DNA of 58,629 bases, taken from Bacteroidales bacterium. GTDB taxonomy: Bacteria > Bacteroidota > Bacteroidia > Bacteroidales > UBA1715. The notes beneath the pieces are model-generated. The model ran no database searches, had not been told where the DNA came from, and worked only from the letters and a program-made list of their open reading frames with translations. Within the stretch, counting starts at the first letter, position 1, and every line of letters begins with the position of its first letter. This document shows, one piece after another, positions 10,022 through 19,595 of this stretch. The stretch is taken from positions 1-58,629 of the forward strand of contig JAQICB010000116.1 in the NCBI GenBank assembly GCA_027858745.1. Reading direction: 5' to 3'. Made by a program: the position numbers and the translations under genes.

Positions 10022-10061
10022 GGTAAAGCAAAATTTTTTCACACATTATTCAATAAATATT

Positions 10062-11093
10062 TTACTCAAAGGTATTCCACCCCTGTGCTTTAAGGGTTAC
10101 AGGGCTACCTGAACGAGTAATCATAGACAAACTTTGTTCTTTTTCCACAATAGAGCCAATAACAGACACTCCTTTAATTTTCAGAACCTCCTTATAAGAA
10201 TCAATTGGCACCGTGAATAACAATTCATAATCTTCCCCACCATTTAATGCAGGGATAACCGGGTCAACCTCAAATTCGGCAACCACTTGCGATGTTTCTT
10301 TATGAATAGGTATTTTATCTTCGTAAATATGACAACCGACATTACTTAGTGAACAAATATGAAAAAGTTCTGATGATAAACCGTCCGATATATCAATCAT
10401 AGCTGTTGGTACTATGTTCGCTTCGCGTAATTGGTCAATAATATCTTTTCGTGCTTCCGGCTTTAGATGTCGTTCAATAACATATTCGTATCCTTCGAGT
10501 TGAGGCTGAGCACCACCTGTTTGCTCATACACAGACTGTTCTCGTTGCATAACCTGTAAGCCCGAATATGCCGCACCTAAATCACCACTTACACATATTA
10601 AATCATTAATCTGAGCGGTGTTTCGATATACTACTTGTTTCACCGGCACACTTCCGATTGCAGTAACACTAATAGCCAAGCCGGTGACTGAAGAACTCGT
10701 ATCTCCACCAATCAAATCGACATTATATGTATCACAAGCAAGCTTAATTCCATCATATAACTGTTCAATAGCCTCAACTGTAAATTTTGCAGAAACAGCT
10801 ATACTTACCGTAATAGATTCAGGAATCCCATTCATTGCGTAGATATCAGACAAATTAACTGTAACAGCCTTATAACCCAGATGTTTGAGTGGGGTAAAAA
10901 GCAAATCGAAATGAATTCCTTCCATCAACAAATCAGTTGTAACAAGAGTATGATTTTTTGCGTCTTTTTGTAAAACAGCACAATCATCTCCTATACCACG
11001 AATGGTGGTATCACGTTGAGATTGAAACTTTTTTGTGATATGAGAAATTAATCCAAATTCACCTAATTCATCTAATGTTGTTTGTTTTGACAT
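10062..11093 (-). CDS. thiL: Thiamine-phosphate kinase
   Basis: ThiL phosphorylates thiamine monophosphate to the active cofactor thiamine diphosphate with ATP. The 343-residue protein shows the family motifs in order: GIGDDCAVL (metal and ATP), TTDLLMEGIHFDL, VNLSDIYAMNG, GGDTSSSVTGL, and NGGEDYELLFTVP near residue 280. Length is typical. It stands apart from other thiamine genes, between the S8 peptidase gene (29 bases upstream) and the DUF2723 gene. No TPP riboswitch is visible upstream. The start is ATG. Confidence 0.95.
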   Translation of the reverse strand: MSKQTTLDELGEFGLISHITKKFQSQRDTTIRGIGDDCAVLQKDAKNHTLVTTDLLMEGIHFDLLFTPLKHLGYKAVTVNLSDIYAMNGIPESITVSIAVSAKFTVEAIEQLYDGIKLACDTYNVDLIGGDTSSSVTGLAISVTAIGSVPVKQVVYRNTAQINDLICVSGDLGAAYSGLQVMQREQSVYEQTGGAQPQLEGYEYVIERHLKPEARKDIIDQLREANIVPTAMIDISDGLSSELFHICSLSNVGCHIYEDKIPIHKETSQVVAEFEVDPVIPALNGGEDYELLFTVPIDSYKEVLKIKGVSVIGSIVEKEQSLSMITRSGSPVTLKAQGWNTFE

Positions 11094-11122
11094 ATGTTTA
11101 CTATTAACGAAATTTTCAAAAA

Positions 11123-12790
11123 TTATTGTTTTGTTATTTTTTGTACGTAGTGAACCGAACCGCAGGATATTACTACAACATACACTCCCGGATTAAGATG
11201 AGATAATTCTGTTATAGAATATTCATTTACATAACCGGTTAATGGTACTTTTTCTGAAAAAACTACCCGTCCGACTGATGAAAAAATGTGTATATCCAAA
11301 GTATCATACTCAGCATACAAAACCTCAACTTTCAATTCTTTTGTAAACGGATTGGGGTATACCCGAGCATATTGTAAGACTGTTTCGAAAAGTTCGAGAC
11401 GTAAATATTTCCGTGCTTTTTCAAAATCCGGAATTCCATATCCGAAATATCCGTCGGGTATATGCTTTTTATGAGCCGAAAAGATAACCGCCTCACGAAT
11501 TTTTTGTGCAGATAAATCGGGAAACTCTTGCCATAGGCATGTTACCATACCCGTCATTAAGGGCGCAGAAAACGAAGTGCCGGCACTTGATTTTTTCACA
11601 TTACCGGGAGGACACATAACAGCCGGTCTCATACCGAGAGTAACCACTTCAGGTTTAATACGTTTATCCGGTGACGGACCTTGTGAACTAAAATAACACA
11701 AAGAACTGTCTTGATTGATTGCACCAACAGTAATAATACTATCAGCATCGGCAGGTGCAGTAATATATTGCCATTCGGTAAGTCCGGAATTGCCGGCACT
11801 GGTAACCAGCAACATTCCTTTTGCGGCTGCAATTTGAGAAGCTTGAGAAATTCGAGCTGTTTTACCATTCATGTCGGTATACACATAATCCATTGTATCT
11901 TCATCAAAGGTGCTATAACCAAGAGACGTGTTTGCAACATCTGCACCGGCACTATCGGCATATTCAATAGCCGCAATCCAATTTTCTTCTTCAACAGGAT
12001 ACTCCGTATGCCCTTCTTCGGTCCGCAACAACAAAAAACTAGCTTGAGGTGCAGTTCCTACCAATGTGCCGGGCAAAAAACCACCAATTAAAGACAAAAC
12101 AGCAGCACCATGATTAGCTTCCTCAAAAATCGGAATATTCTGTCCCGAAAAATCTTTATAATCCACTATCTGATTATTCCTCCAAAGGTGTTGTAAGACT
12201 TGAGCAGAATCAACATGTAAAAAACCTGCATCAAGAACAGCAACCAACATACCTTTCCCCATATATCCATCTTTATGCATATTTGCTCCATTCACTATAG
12301 CAATTTGATCATACGAAATACCATAAAAATCTTCAGGATTCATCGTCACAACATCATCTAAAGAAAAAGAAGAAACAGGAATTGTATCTGCTAAGGCGAG
12401 CTTCTGAGGATGTGCTTTCGTTAACTTTGCAACACGTACACATTCCCGAACAAACGGCAATTTATGTATTTTTTCAAGTGTTTTTTTCTCATTTGCAGAA
12501 TCAATTGCTACTACTATAGAATTGAACCATTTTGAAGAGTTACAGAAAACTGCATTATAGGTTACCACACTATCAATATACCACTGATTTACCGGAAAGT
12601 CTTGCTCAGTAACAGGAATAGAAAATTTCTCGCGACGTTCTATTGCACGAGCACTTAAAAACATTTCCGGTTCATCAACAGAAAATACAGAATTCTCTTT
12701 ATCGGCAAACGACACTCGGTATCGAGAACCATTTTGAGCAAAAGAAAAACTTGCTACAAAAAAAAAAGTTATAGTAATAAGGTGTTTCAT
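11123..12790 (-). CDS. Secreted S8 subtilisin-like protease with T9SS sorting domain
   Basis: With the ATG at 12790 the protein has 555 residues and a standard signal peptide (ending SFSFAQ). The catalytic triad of family S8 is visible: D187 (VAVLDAGF), H227 (NHGAAVLS) and S406 (AGTSFSAP), plus the oxyanion asparagine N334 (SAGNSG). The last ~80 residues, from YPNPFTKEL to GVYVVVISCG and KITKQ, form a type A C-terminal sorting domain of the type IX secretion system. The enzyme is therefore expected at the cell surface or outside. An in-frame ATG eight codons earlier is less likely because it adds residues before the signal peptide. Confidence 0.92.
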   Translation of the reverse strand: MKHLITITFFFVASFSFAQNGSRYRVSFADKENSVFSVDEPEMFLSARAIERREKFSIPVTEQDFPVNQWYIDSVVTYNAVFCNSSKWFNSIVVAIDSANEKKTLEKIHKLPFVRECVRVAKLTKAHPQKLALADTIPVSSFSLDDVVTMNPEDFYGISYDQIAIVNGANMHKDGYMGKGMLVAVLDAGFLHVDSAQVLQHLWRNNQIVDYKDFSGQNIPIFEEANHGAAVLSLIGGFLPGTLVGTAPQASFLLLRTEEGHTEYPVEEENWIAAIEYADSAGADVANTSLGYSTFDEDTMDYVYTDMNGKTARISQASQIAAAKGMLLVTSAGNSGLTEWQYITAPADADSIITVGAINQDSSLCYFSSQGPSPDKRIKPEVVTLGMRPAVMCPPGNVKKSSAGTSFSAPLMTGMVTCLWQEFPDLSAQKIREAVIFSAHKKHIPDGYFGYGIPDFEKARKYLRLELFETVLQYARVYPNPFTKELKVEVLYAEYDTLDIHIFSSVGRVVFSEKVPLTGYVNEYSITELSHLNPGVYVVVISCGSVHYVQKITKQ

Positions 12791-12795
12791 TATAT

Positions 12796-12825
12796 AAAAA
12801 AGCCATCTATTCAAAAACGGTGGCT
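12796..12825 (-). terminator. Probable intrinsic terminator after the stress-protein gene
   Basis: On the minus strand a 7-bp stem with one mismatch (12819-12825 with 12801-12807) is followed by six T. It lies between the universal stress protein gene and the S8 gene and would separate their transcripts. Confidence 0.5.
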
Positions 12826-12851
12826 ATATTTCATATTATTATAATAATTGA

Positions 12852-13682
12852 TTATGAAATAACACCAAAACCGCCATATTTTGCCTCTCTTGGGAAAACA
12901 GTAATAACTGAAATCATTTTTTTGTTCGCAATTATTTTTTGTTCGGTTGCACCAAACATATAATCAGTTATTTCCAATTTACGGAGTGTGGTAATTAAAA
13001 TTGCATTTGCATGAATAGAATCTGCATAATCAATAACATTTTCAGAAAAATCTTTTTTTCCGTCATCTTTTATTTGAACATATTCAATTTTATGTTTCTC
13101 AAGCACACTTTTCGCAAACACAAGATTTGAGTGAATACGTTTTTTCAAAGCTGGGTCAGAGGCATTTTGAACATATAAAAATATTTTAGATTTGAAAAAT
13201 TTATTTAAATATACGGCCCACGAAACTTTTTGTTTATCCTCCGTTTTATAATCAATAGGGAACATAATATTTTCAAAATGTTCATCTTTTGGCGGACGTT
13301 GCACAACAATAAACGGCATTTTAGAACCTTCAATTACCTTAAGAGCCCAACTACCGGTTATTTTTTGGAGACCTTTAATTCCATGAGTCCCCATGAATAC
13401 AAATAAAGCATCCAAAGAATTGGCAACTTCGGTAATTTCTGTGAAAATAGTCCCTTCTTTCACAATATAGTTCGGTTGAAACTCATATTTTTTCAATGCA
13501 TCTTCAACTACAATATTTAAACGAGACTCTGCTTCCGCAATATCTTTTTCTCTATCAACTATGTGTAAAAGAGACACTTTAGAGCCAATAACTTTTGCAA
13601 AACGAATTGCATGTTGCATTGCATAATCGGCAACACCCGAAAAATCCCAAGCGACTAATATAGTTTTATCTTTATGTTCCAT
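12852..13682 (-). CDS. Tandem universal stress protein (UspA family)
   Basis: A 276-residue cytoplasmic protein made of two Usp domains (about 1-140 and 150-276). The first domain keeps the start TILVAWDFSG and a glycine-rich nucleotide-loop region beginning GTHGIKG and reaching TGS. The second lacks a comparable glycine motif and is probably a non-binding partner half. Such tandem proteins are common in Bacteroidota and respond to energy or envelope stress. It is divergent from the cyclase gene with 75 bases between them. The start is ATG. Confidence 0.9.
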   Translation of the reverse strand: MEHKDKTILVAWDFSGVADYAMQHAIRFAKVIGSKVSLLHIVDREKDIAEAESRLNIVVEDALKKYEFQPNYIVKEGTIFTEITEVANSLDALFVFMGTHGIKGLQKITGSWALKVIEGSKMPFIVVQRPPKDEHFENIMFPIDYKTEDKQKVSWAVYLNKFFKSKIFLYVQNASDPALKKRIHSNLVFAKSVLEKHKIEYVQIKDDGKKDFSENVIDYADSIHANAILITTLRKLEITDYMFGATEQKIIANKKMISVITVFPREAKYGGFGVIS

Positions 13683-13704
13683 ATATATTTTTATTAAAAT
13701 TTAG

Positions 13705-13712
13705 TACATTTG
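13705..13712 (+). promoter_or_regulatory. Candidate -7 box TACATTTG for the cyclase gene
   Basis: The plus strand reads TACATTTG (consensus TAnnTTTG) 45 bases before the TTG start of the cyclase gene, within the divergent spacer. The -33 region is only T-rich and not an exact match. Confidence 0.35.
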
Positions 13713-13757
13713 AAAATATTTTCTTTTTAAAATTTAAAAATAATACAAAAAACTAAC

Positions 13758-16700
13758 TTGAGAAACATATATTACATACTTTTTTTCATTTTTGTGTCTT
13801 TTTCTACTGTTTTCTCTCAAACAATAGAATTAGGAGTTCCTTTTTATGAAAATATCTCACCGAAAAAAATTGGATACGGGGGTGCTAATTATTCGATAAC
13901 TCAAGATATAAATGGCACCATGTATTTTGGGAATTTCAACGGTATTCTCTCATATAATACTATTTCATGGGATTTGACTGATTTTAAAGGCAAACCAATT
14001 TTGTACAGAGATAAAGTTGGACATATATACGTTGGCGGCTACAACAAAATTGAAGAAATATATCTTGACGAATTTGACAACACTCATTTTGTGAGCCTAC
14101 TCGACTCTTCAGTATCTTTTGGGCAAGTATCATTTATTGAACATTTTAGAAACCAACTTTTTTTTATTGCAAATCATACCTTATATAAAATATCAAGTCG
14201 CACAATAATCCCTATATGTACAGATTCTACTCATTTAAGAATATTTACCGACAGAGATGCTCTGTATGTATCTAAATCTGACAATTTATATACCTATGAG
14301 TTTAATGAATTGCGCCCATTTAAACAATCTGATTTTTTTAAAAACAAACCAATTATAGATGTTTTTAGATTTTCTAACTCGGTAGTGTTCCGAACTCACG
14401 ATTCGTTTTATACGCTATCATTATCAAACACCATAAAAAAATTCACCACTCAAATTGATAAAGACTTAGAATTGTTCGGATACAGCTGTTCGGAACGATT
14501 ATCAAACAACACATTAGCAATTGGCACACACAATAACGGTCTGTATTTTATTGATAAAGATGGTAATTTAATTAATTATTTAAATACGCAGAGTGGTTTA
14601 TTTGATAATACGATTCACGATCTTTTTGTTGACAAATCAAACAACTTATGGCTTGGCTTCAGTAATGGAATAGCCCGTATTGAAGTTCCCTCTGCTTTTA
14701 CGTATTTTACGGCACGGCAAAATATTCAAGGGAGCGTCTTTAGTATTGAAAGGCACACCAATTTTATGTATTTCGGAACACAAAAAGGTATTTATAAATT
14801 AACACGTACCGGCACAAACAAAGAAACATTTCAAAAAATTGAACCAAGTCATGTCTCCTGCAATACACTCATTTCATATAAAAATATATTATTCGCAGGA
14901 ACAAATAAAGGTTTATATACAATTACACAATCGGGACATAGACAAATCACATCGGATCCCATTACGGCAGTATGCCTGTCGCTTGATTCAACAAATCTCA
15001 TATTAGCAGGCACACAACACATTTATTTTGTTCCAATACAAAACACCACGACATTTGAAGTTTCCTCCACTTTTGGTCCGATAAACGGCGAAATTCAATC
15101 TATATCTCAAGACCAAACAGGCACCATTTGGATTGGCACCTATTATAATGGTATATACAAATTACAAAACAACACCATAACTAAATCTCACGGACGAGGA
15201 CTGGCACACAATTTAGAATGGATTGAAGTTTTTCACACCTCCGAAGGCACTCTTTTTTCTACTTCAGACGGAATCTATCGATACGATGATAATATTCATG
15301 TTTTTTACGCCGACAATACTATTCCAAAACCGGTTCATTATTCTAATTCGAGAGTTCGCTGCATAAAAGAAGATGCAAACAATAATATTTGGCTTACTCT
15401 AGCTTCCCAAGGATTATACAAAAATCAAATTGCAGTTGCATGGCACACTCCGGGAATAAATCGATATACTTTTATCACATCACAATTCAACAAACTTTCT
15501 TATTTTATTTGTAATACAATTTATCCCGACAAGAACTCTGTTGTATGGTATGGCGGTTTCGACGGATTGGTTCGCTTAGATTTCAAACAACTTTCGTCTC
15601 GAAAAAATCCTATTCAAACCTACATTCACGAAATAACTATTGGTAAGGACTCGCTTATAAACAATTACAGAAAATCGGGCAACTCACATATGGTTACCAT
15701 TCCCTACACTCATAATTCTATACGTTTTGACTATGGGGCACCAATTTATGAAAACAATAATGATGTAACATATTCATATAGACTCGAAGGATTTCAAAAT
15801 AATTGGTCTGCCAAAACATCTGCGACATATAAAGAATTTTCTAATCTTCCCGCCGGAAAATACACATTTGAAGTTCGAGCGATTGATACTAATGGAAATA
15901 ATGCAAAAACATCATCTTTTTCGTTTAAGATAACCCAACATCCCTTACTCCGATGGTGGGCTATTATTTTTTATGTGATTTTACTTGTTTCAATCGTAAC
16001 AATAATTCTACGCTGGAGAGCATATCAATTTATTAAAGAAAAATCAAGATTGAGTACCATTATTAAAGATCGGACAGAAGAATTATTGATAGAAAAAGAA
16101 AAAACCGAAGTGCTTCTAAGCAATATCTTACCCGAAGAAACCGCAAAAGAGTTAAAAGAAAAAGGACGCGCCAGTTCTATGCGTTTTAACATGGCAACAA
16201 TTCTTTTTTCTGATATTCACGGATTTACAAAAATTGCCGAAGAAATGAATCCGGATATTCTTATTGACGAATTAGATAAATTCTTTTTAGAATTCGACAA
16301 AATTGTAGAAAAACACAATATAGAAAAAATTAAAACTATTGGCGATGCCTATATGTGTGCCGGCGGTATACCACAAAAAAACACAACCAACCCAATTGAG
16401 GTTGTGGTTGCTGCCTTAGAAATGCAATATCGCATCAAAGAAATTCAGAAAGACTCATCAATAGTTGATAAAGAATATTGGGGACTCCGTATTGGCATAC
16501 ACACCGGTCCAATTATTGCAGGTGTTGTGGGGAGTAAAAAATTCTCATACGATATTTGGGGTGACAGCGTTAATACAGCAAGCCGTATGGAATCTTCCGG
16601 CGAAGTAGGCAAAGTAAATATTTCTGAAAGCACGTATATTCTTATTCAGGAATTCTTTGATTGTGAGTACCGCGGAAAAATGCCTGTTAAATACAAAGGC

Positions 16701-17405
16701 GACATAGATATGTATTTTGTGAAAGGATTTAAACCACAATTTACTGATGATCCACTCAAAAATTTTCCAAACGAAACATTTAAATTTAAATTCTTGTTGC
16801 TTAAATTCGAAGATTTACAAGAAATGATGTTTGAACGACTCGAAAAAGAGCTTCCTCCAAATCTTCTCTACCATAACCTTAAACATTCAATTGATGTTGT
16901 CGTTCAAGTAGAAATAATAGCACGAGATGAAAATGTAAATGATAAAGATTTATTTATATTAAAAACAGCTGCTCTTTTTCATGACTCAGGATTTCTGCTC
17001 GGTTACGATGAACATGAAGAAATGGGAGCACAATTATGCAGAAATATTTTACCAAAATATAATTATACCGAAGATCAAATAAATGTAATTTGTGATATCA
17101 TTTTAGCAACTCAATTACCACATAAACCTAAAAATCATTTAGAGGAAATTATGTGTGATGCTGACTTAGATTATTTGGGAAGAGATGATTATTTCCCTGT
17201 TTCTCGTGATTTATACAAAGAATTAATGGAACAAGGGATTATGACAAAAAGTGAATTTGAGTGGAATAAAATGCAAATAAAATTTTTGCAAAACCATCGC
17301 TTTTTTACCGAATCATCGAAAAAACGGCGAAATGCAAACAAGAATAAACAAATTCAAAAACTACAAGAACAAACTCGCAGTTTTAATAAAATAAAAAACA
17401 CATAA
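13758..17405 (+). CDS. Propeller sensor-adenylate cyclase-HD domain fusion
   Basis: A 1215-residue membrane protein. Order: signal peptide (about 1-20, ending TVFSQ), two-component-regulator-type beta propeller repeats (about 30-640, with motifs such as NLWLGFSNGIARI and TIWIGTYYNGIYKL), a Y_Y_Y domain (about 645-725), one membrane segment (about 734-753), a coiled linker, a class III cyclase domain (about 810-990), and an HD domain (about 1035-1195). Metal aspartates D819 and D863 are present. Lysine in KIKTIGDAYM and aspartate in SYDIWGDSVN are the adenylate-specifying residues. The HD domain keeps HNLKHS, FHD near 1075 and CDADLDYLG. Inferred role: an extracytoplasmic ligand controls cAMP synthesis and possibly hydrolysis. 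The start is TTG; no in-frame ATG precedes the signal peptide. Confidence 0.9.
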   Translation: MRNIYYILFFIFVSFSTVFSQTIELGVPFYENISPKKIGYGGANYSITQDINGTMYFGNFNGILSYNTISWDLTDFKGKPILYRDKVGHIYVGGYNKIEEIYLDEFDNTHFVSLLDSSVSFGQVSFIEHFRNQLFFIANHTLYKISSRTIIPICTDSTHLRIFTDRDALYVSKSDNLYTYEFNELRPFKQSDFFKNKPIIDVFRFSNSVVFRTHDSFYTLSLSNTIKKFTTQIDKDLELFGYSCSERLSNNTLAIGTHNNGLYFIDKDGNLINYLNTQSGLFDNTIHDLFVDKSNNLWLGFSNGIARIEVPSAFTYFTARQNIQGSVFSIERHTNFMYFGTQKGIYKLTRTGTNKETFQKIEPSHVSCNTLISYKNILFAGTNKGLYTITQSGHRQITSDPITAVCLSLDSTNLILAGTQHIYFVPIQNTTTFEVSSTFGPINGEIQSISQDQTGTIWIGTYYNGIYKLQNNTITKSHGRGLAHNLEWIEVFHTSEGTLFSTSDGIYRYDDNIHVFYADNTIPKPVHYSNSRVRCIKEDANNNIWLTLASQGLYKNQIAVAWHTPGINRYTFITSQFNKLSYFICNTIYPDKNSVVWYGGFDGLVRLDFKQLSSRKNPIQTYIHEITIGKDSLINNYRKSGNSHMVTIPYTHNSIRFDYGAPIYENNNDVTYSYRLEGFQNNWSAKTSATYKEFSNLPAGKYTFEVRAIDTNGNNAKTSSFSFKITQHPLLRWWAIIFYVILLVSIVTIILRWRAYQFIKEKSRLSTIIKDRTEELLIEKEKTEVLLSNILPEETAKELKEKGRASSMRFNMATILFSDIHGFTKIAEEMNPDILIDELDKFFLEFDKIVEKHNIEKIKTIGDAYMCAGGIPQKNTTNPIEVVVAALEMQYRIKEIQKDSSIVDKEYWGLRIGIHTGPIIAGVVGSKKFSYDIWGDSVNTASRMESSGEVGKVNISESTYILIQEFFDCEYRGKMPVKYKGDIDMYFVKGFKPQFTDDPLKNFPNETFKFKFLLLKFEDLQEMMFERLEKELPPNLLYHNLKHSIDVVVQVEIIARDENVNDKDLFILKTAALFHDSGFLLGYDEHEEMGAQLCRNILPKYNYTEDQINVICDIILATQLPHKPKNHLEEIMCDADLDYLGRDDYFPVSRDLYKELMEQGIMTKSEFEWNKMQIKFLQNHRFFTESSKKRRNANKNKQIQKLQEQTRSFNKIKNT

Positions 17406-17409
17406 AATT

Positions 17410-18423
17410 ATGATTAACTGGGCTCAATTGCCTTTTGCGTATAAAAAGACACACACAAATATTCGTTGTGTGTATAGTAACAATGCATGGGAAACAATAA
17501 CATCTCACACTGATGAAAATGTAAATCTTCATATGGCGGCCTCATGCCTCCATTACGGACAAGAATGTTTTGAAGGCTTAAAGGCATATCGCGGAAAAGA
17601 CAACAAGATTCGTATTTTTAGATGGGAGGAAAATCTCCGCAGATTAAATAAATCTGCAAATCGTCTTTCTATGCCGTCTATTCCACCCGAAATCTTTGAG
17701 CAAGCTCTTCGCAGATTGATAGAAGAAAACAAAGATTTTGTACCTCCCTACGGAACAGGAGCTTCTCTATACATCAGACCGTTACTAATTGGTACAAGCC
17801 CTCGATTAGGATTAAGCCCTGCCGATGATTATATGTTTGTTATGTTTTGCTCTCCGGTGGGTCCTTATTTTAAAACGGGATTAAAACCGGTAAAAATAAT
17901 TATAGAACGCGACACAGATCGCGCAGCTCCGCTTGGAACCGGAAATGTAAAAGTTGGTGGCAATTACGCACCGGCACTTATTACCACAGAAAAAATTCAT
18001 GCCTTAGGTTATAGTGCCGCATTATATCTTGACCCAAAAGAAAAAAAATATATCGACGAATGTGGTCCGGCAAACTTTTTCGGTATTAAAAACAATACCT
18101 ATATCACCCCCGACTCACAATCTATTCTTCAGTCTATTACCAACATGAGTCTCAAAACGGTTGCTTCAGAAATATTGGGGCTTTCGGTAGAAGAACGAAA
18201 AGTTCCTCTTGAAGAATTATCTGAATTTGAGGAAATTGGACAGTGCGGCACAGCTGCGGTACTAACGCCTGTTTACGAAATATACGACCCGATTACAAAA
18301 AATCACTATACATACGGAAATCCTGAAGAAACAGGAACAGTATGTAGGCAATTATTTGAAACATTAATTGGCATTCAATATGGAGACATTCCAGATAGAT
18401 TCGGATGGAACACAATAATTTAA
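17410..18423 (+). CDS. ilvE: Branched-chain amino acid aminotransferase
   Basis: A class IV PLP aminotransferase (337 residues) that carries out the last step of Leu, Ile and Val synthesis and the first step of their breakdown. The PLP lysine is K181 in GNVKVGGNYAP. Other family motifs are CLHYGQECFEGLKAYRG, GTSPRLGLSPA and the C-terminal EIGQCGTAAVLTPV. Length and motifs fit the BCAT group rather than D-amino-acid or lyase members. It begins 4 bases after the cyclase stop, so the two may be co-transcribed, although no functional link is evident. It is far from the leu operon at 41.5-46.3 kb. Confidence 0.95.
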   Translation: MINWAQLPFAYKKTHTNIRCVYSNNAWETITSHTDENVNLHMAASCLHYGQECFEGLKAYRGKDNKIRIFRWEENLRRLNKSANRLSMPSIPPEIFEQALRRLIEENKDFVPPYGTGASLYIRPLLIGTSPRLGLSPADDYMFVMFCSPVGPYFKTGLKPVKIIIERDTDRAAPLGTGNVKVGGNYAPALITTEKIHALGYSAALYLDPKEKKYIDECGPANFFGIKNNTYITPDSQSILQSITNMSLKTVASEILGLSVEERKVPLEELSEFEEIGQCGTAAVLTPVYEIYDPITKNHYTYGNPEETGTVCRQLFETLIGIQYGDIPDRFGWNTII

Positions 18424-19595
18424 ATTATGAAAAACTATACGTTTTTGTCTGTATCTTCTTATTGTCTGCAACTATTCAGGCACAATCTTTTCGGATCACA
18501 AAAACGGTAGTTAACTCATCGATTACCGACACCTGTTTATCATTGCCGGACAGCATAACATCTGTTTCGTTGTATTCGGATGAAGCTATCAATTTTACAG
18601 ATATTCTTATAATTACAGACTCAGCCACGTATATTCCTCATGAAGAAGGTATACATACAGAAACGGAAAATGGTATGTGGTCAGAATTAATTATTTTTGA
18701 ACATCCACAAACACATCTGTGTATAAGCAAACCGGTACATAAATCAATTACTTTTACCGGCATATATGTTCAGCCTTATACTGAAATAGAAAAGCAGTCA
18801 GCAGTTCAACTCAAATCATCTTCGTGTTCCGATGTTCCAACTATGATTTATCAAGACGAATGGCGTGCTGATTTACCTGCACCGGATTATGAACGCATCT
18901 ATACCGAAACAAAAAATATTATTATTCATCATTCCGCAGGTTCTAATGATGACGCAAATTATACCGACGTGGTACGAAATATATACACATACCATACAGA
19001 AACAAGAGAATGGGACGATATTGGATATAATTATTTGATTGCACAAAATGGCATAATCTATGCCGGCAGAGACCCCGGAGAATTTCCGCAAGACATGGTT
19101 CAAGGAGCACATTTTTCCGGAAATAATGCACACACACTCGGCATTTGTGTCTTAGGAAACTACGAAGAAGTACTAGTGCCCAACACTGCATATCAATCTC
19201 TTCGAAAACTGGTTACCTGGAAATGTGCAAAAGATTCCTTGCAACCACTTCTCACGGCAAGTCACCCACTCAACAGCAAGCTACCCATTATTGCCGGACA
19301 TGCAGATGGTGCAGCAACACTTTGTCCGGGAAATTATTTGTATGAATTTCTACCAATTCTCCGAAATGAGGTAGCTGATTCTCTCAGACAATGTGGATAT
19401 ACTATTGCTACGGATTTACCTGAAATAGCATTCCACAATCAGACTTCAAAAAAAGGGTCTATTTCAGATACTGAACTCTGCTATGTATTCACAATACAGG
19501 GACAATTAATAGCCAAAGATATTGTTGAAAAAATAAGACATTATACAGAAAATCCTCTGTATATAATTATTCCTCAAAAAATTACCGAGGAATAA
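18405..19595 (+). CDS. Secreted N-acetylmuramoyl-L-alanine amidase (PGRP/Amidase_2)
   Basis: A 396-residue exported protein. A hydrophobic signal (about residues 11-26, ending TIQAQ) follows a 10-residue head. The catalytic domain spans about 165-330: KNIIIHHSAG (H175/H176), GYNYLIAQNGIIYAGRD, GAHFSGNNAHTLGICVLGNY (H236), and GHADGAATLCPG. H299 and C307 match the His and Cys zinc ligands of T7-lysozyme-type amidases. It should cleave the bond between MurNAc and L-Ala. The C-terminal 50 residues faintly resemble a T9SS sorting domain (VFTIQGQLIAK, YIIIPQKI). The start overlaps ilvE by 19 bases. An ATG at 18427 looks natural but is in the wrong frame. Confidence 0.87.
   Translation: MEHNNLNYEKLYVFVCIFLLSATIQAQSFRITKTVVNSSITDTCLSLPDSITSVSLYSDEAINFTDILIITDSATYIPHEEGIHTETENGMWSELIIFEHPQTHLCISKPVHKSITFTGIYVQPYTEIEKQSAVQLKSSSCSDVPTMIYQDEWRADLPAPDYERIYTETKNIIIHHSAGSNDDANYTDVVRNIYTYHTETREWDDIGYNYLIAQNGIIYAGRDPGEFPQDMVQGAHFSGNNAHTLGICVLGNYEEVLVPNTAYQSLRKLVTWKCAKDSLQPLLTASHPLNSKLPIIAGHADGAATLCPGNYLYEFLPILRNEVADSLRQCGYTIATDLPEIAFHNQTSKKGSISDTELCYVFTIQGQLIAKDIVEKIRHYTENPLYIIIPQKITEE

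Noticed and set aside
10062-11160. Possible TPP riboswitch before thiL
   Set aside because: Only 29 bases separate thiL from the upstream S8 gene and no THI-box-like structure is visible.
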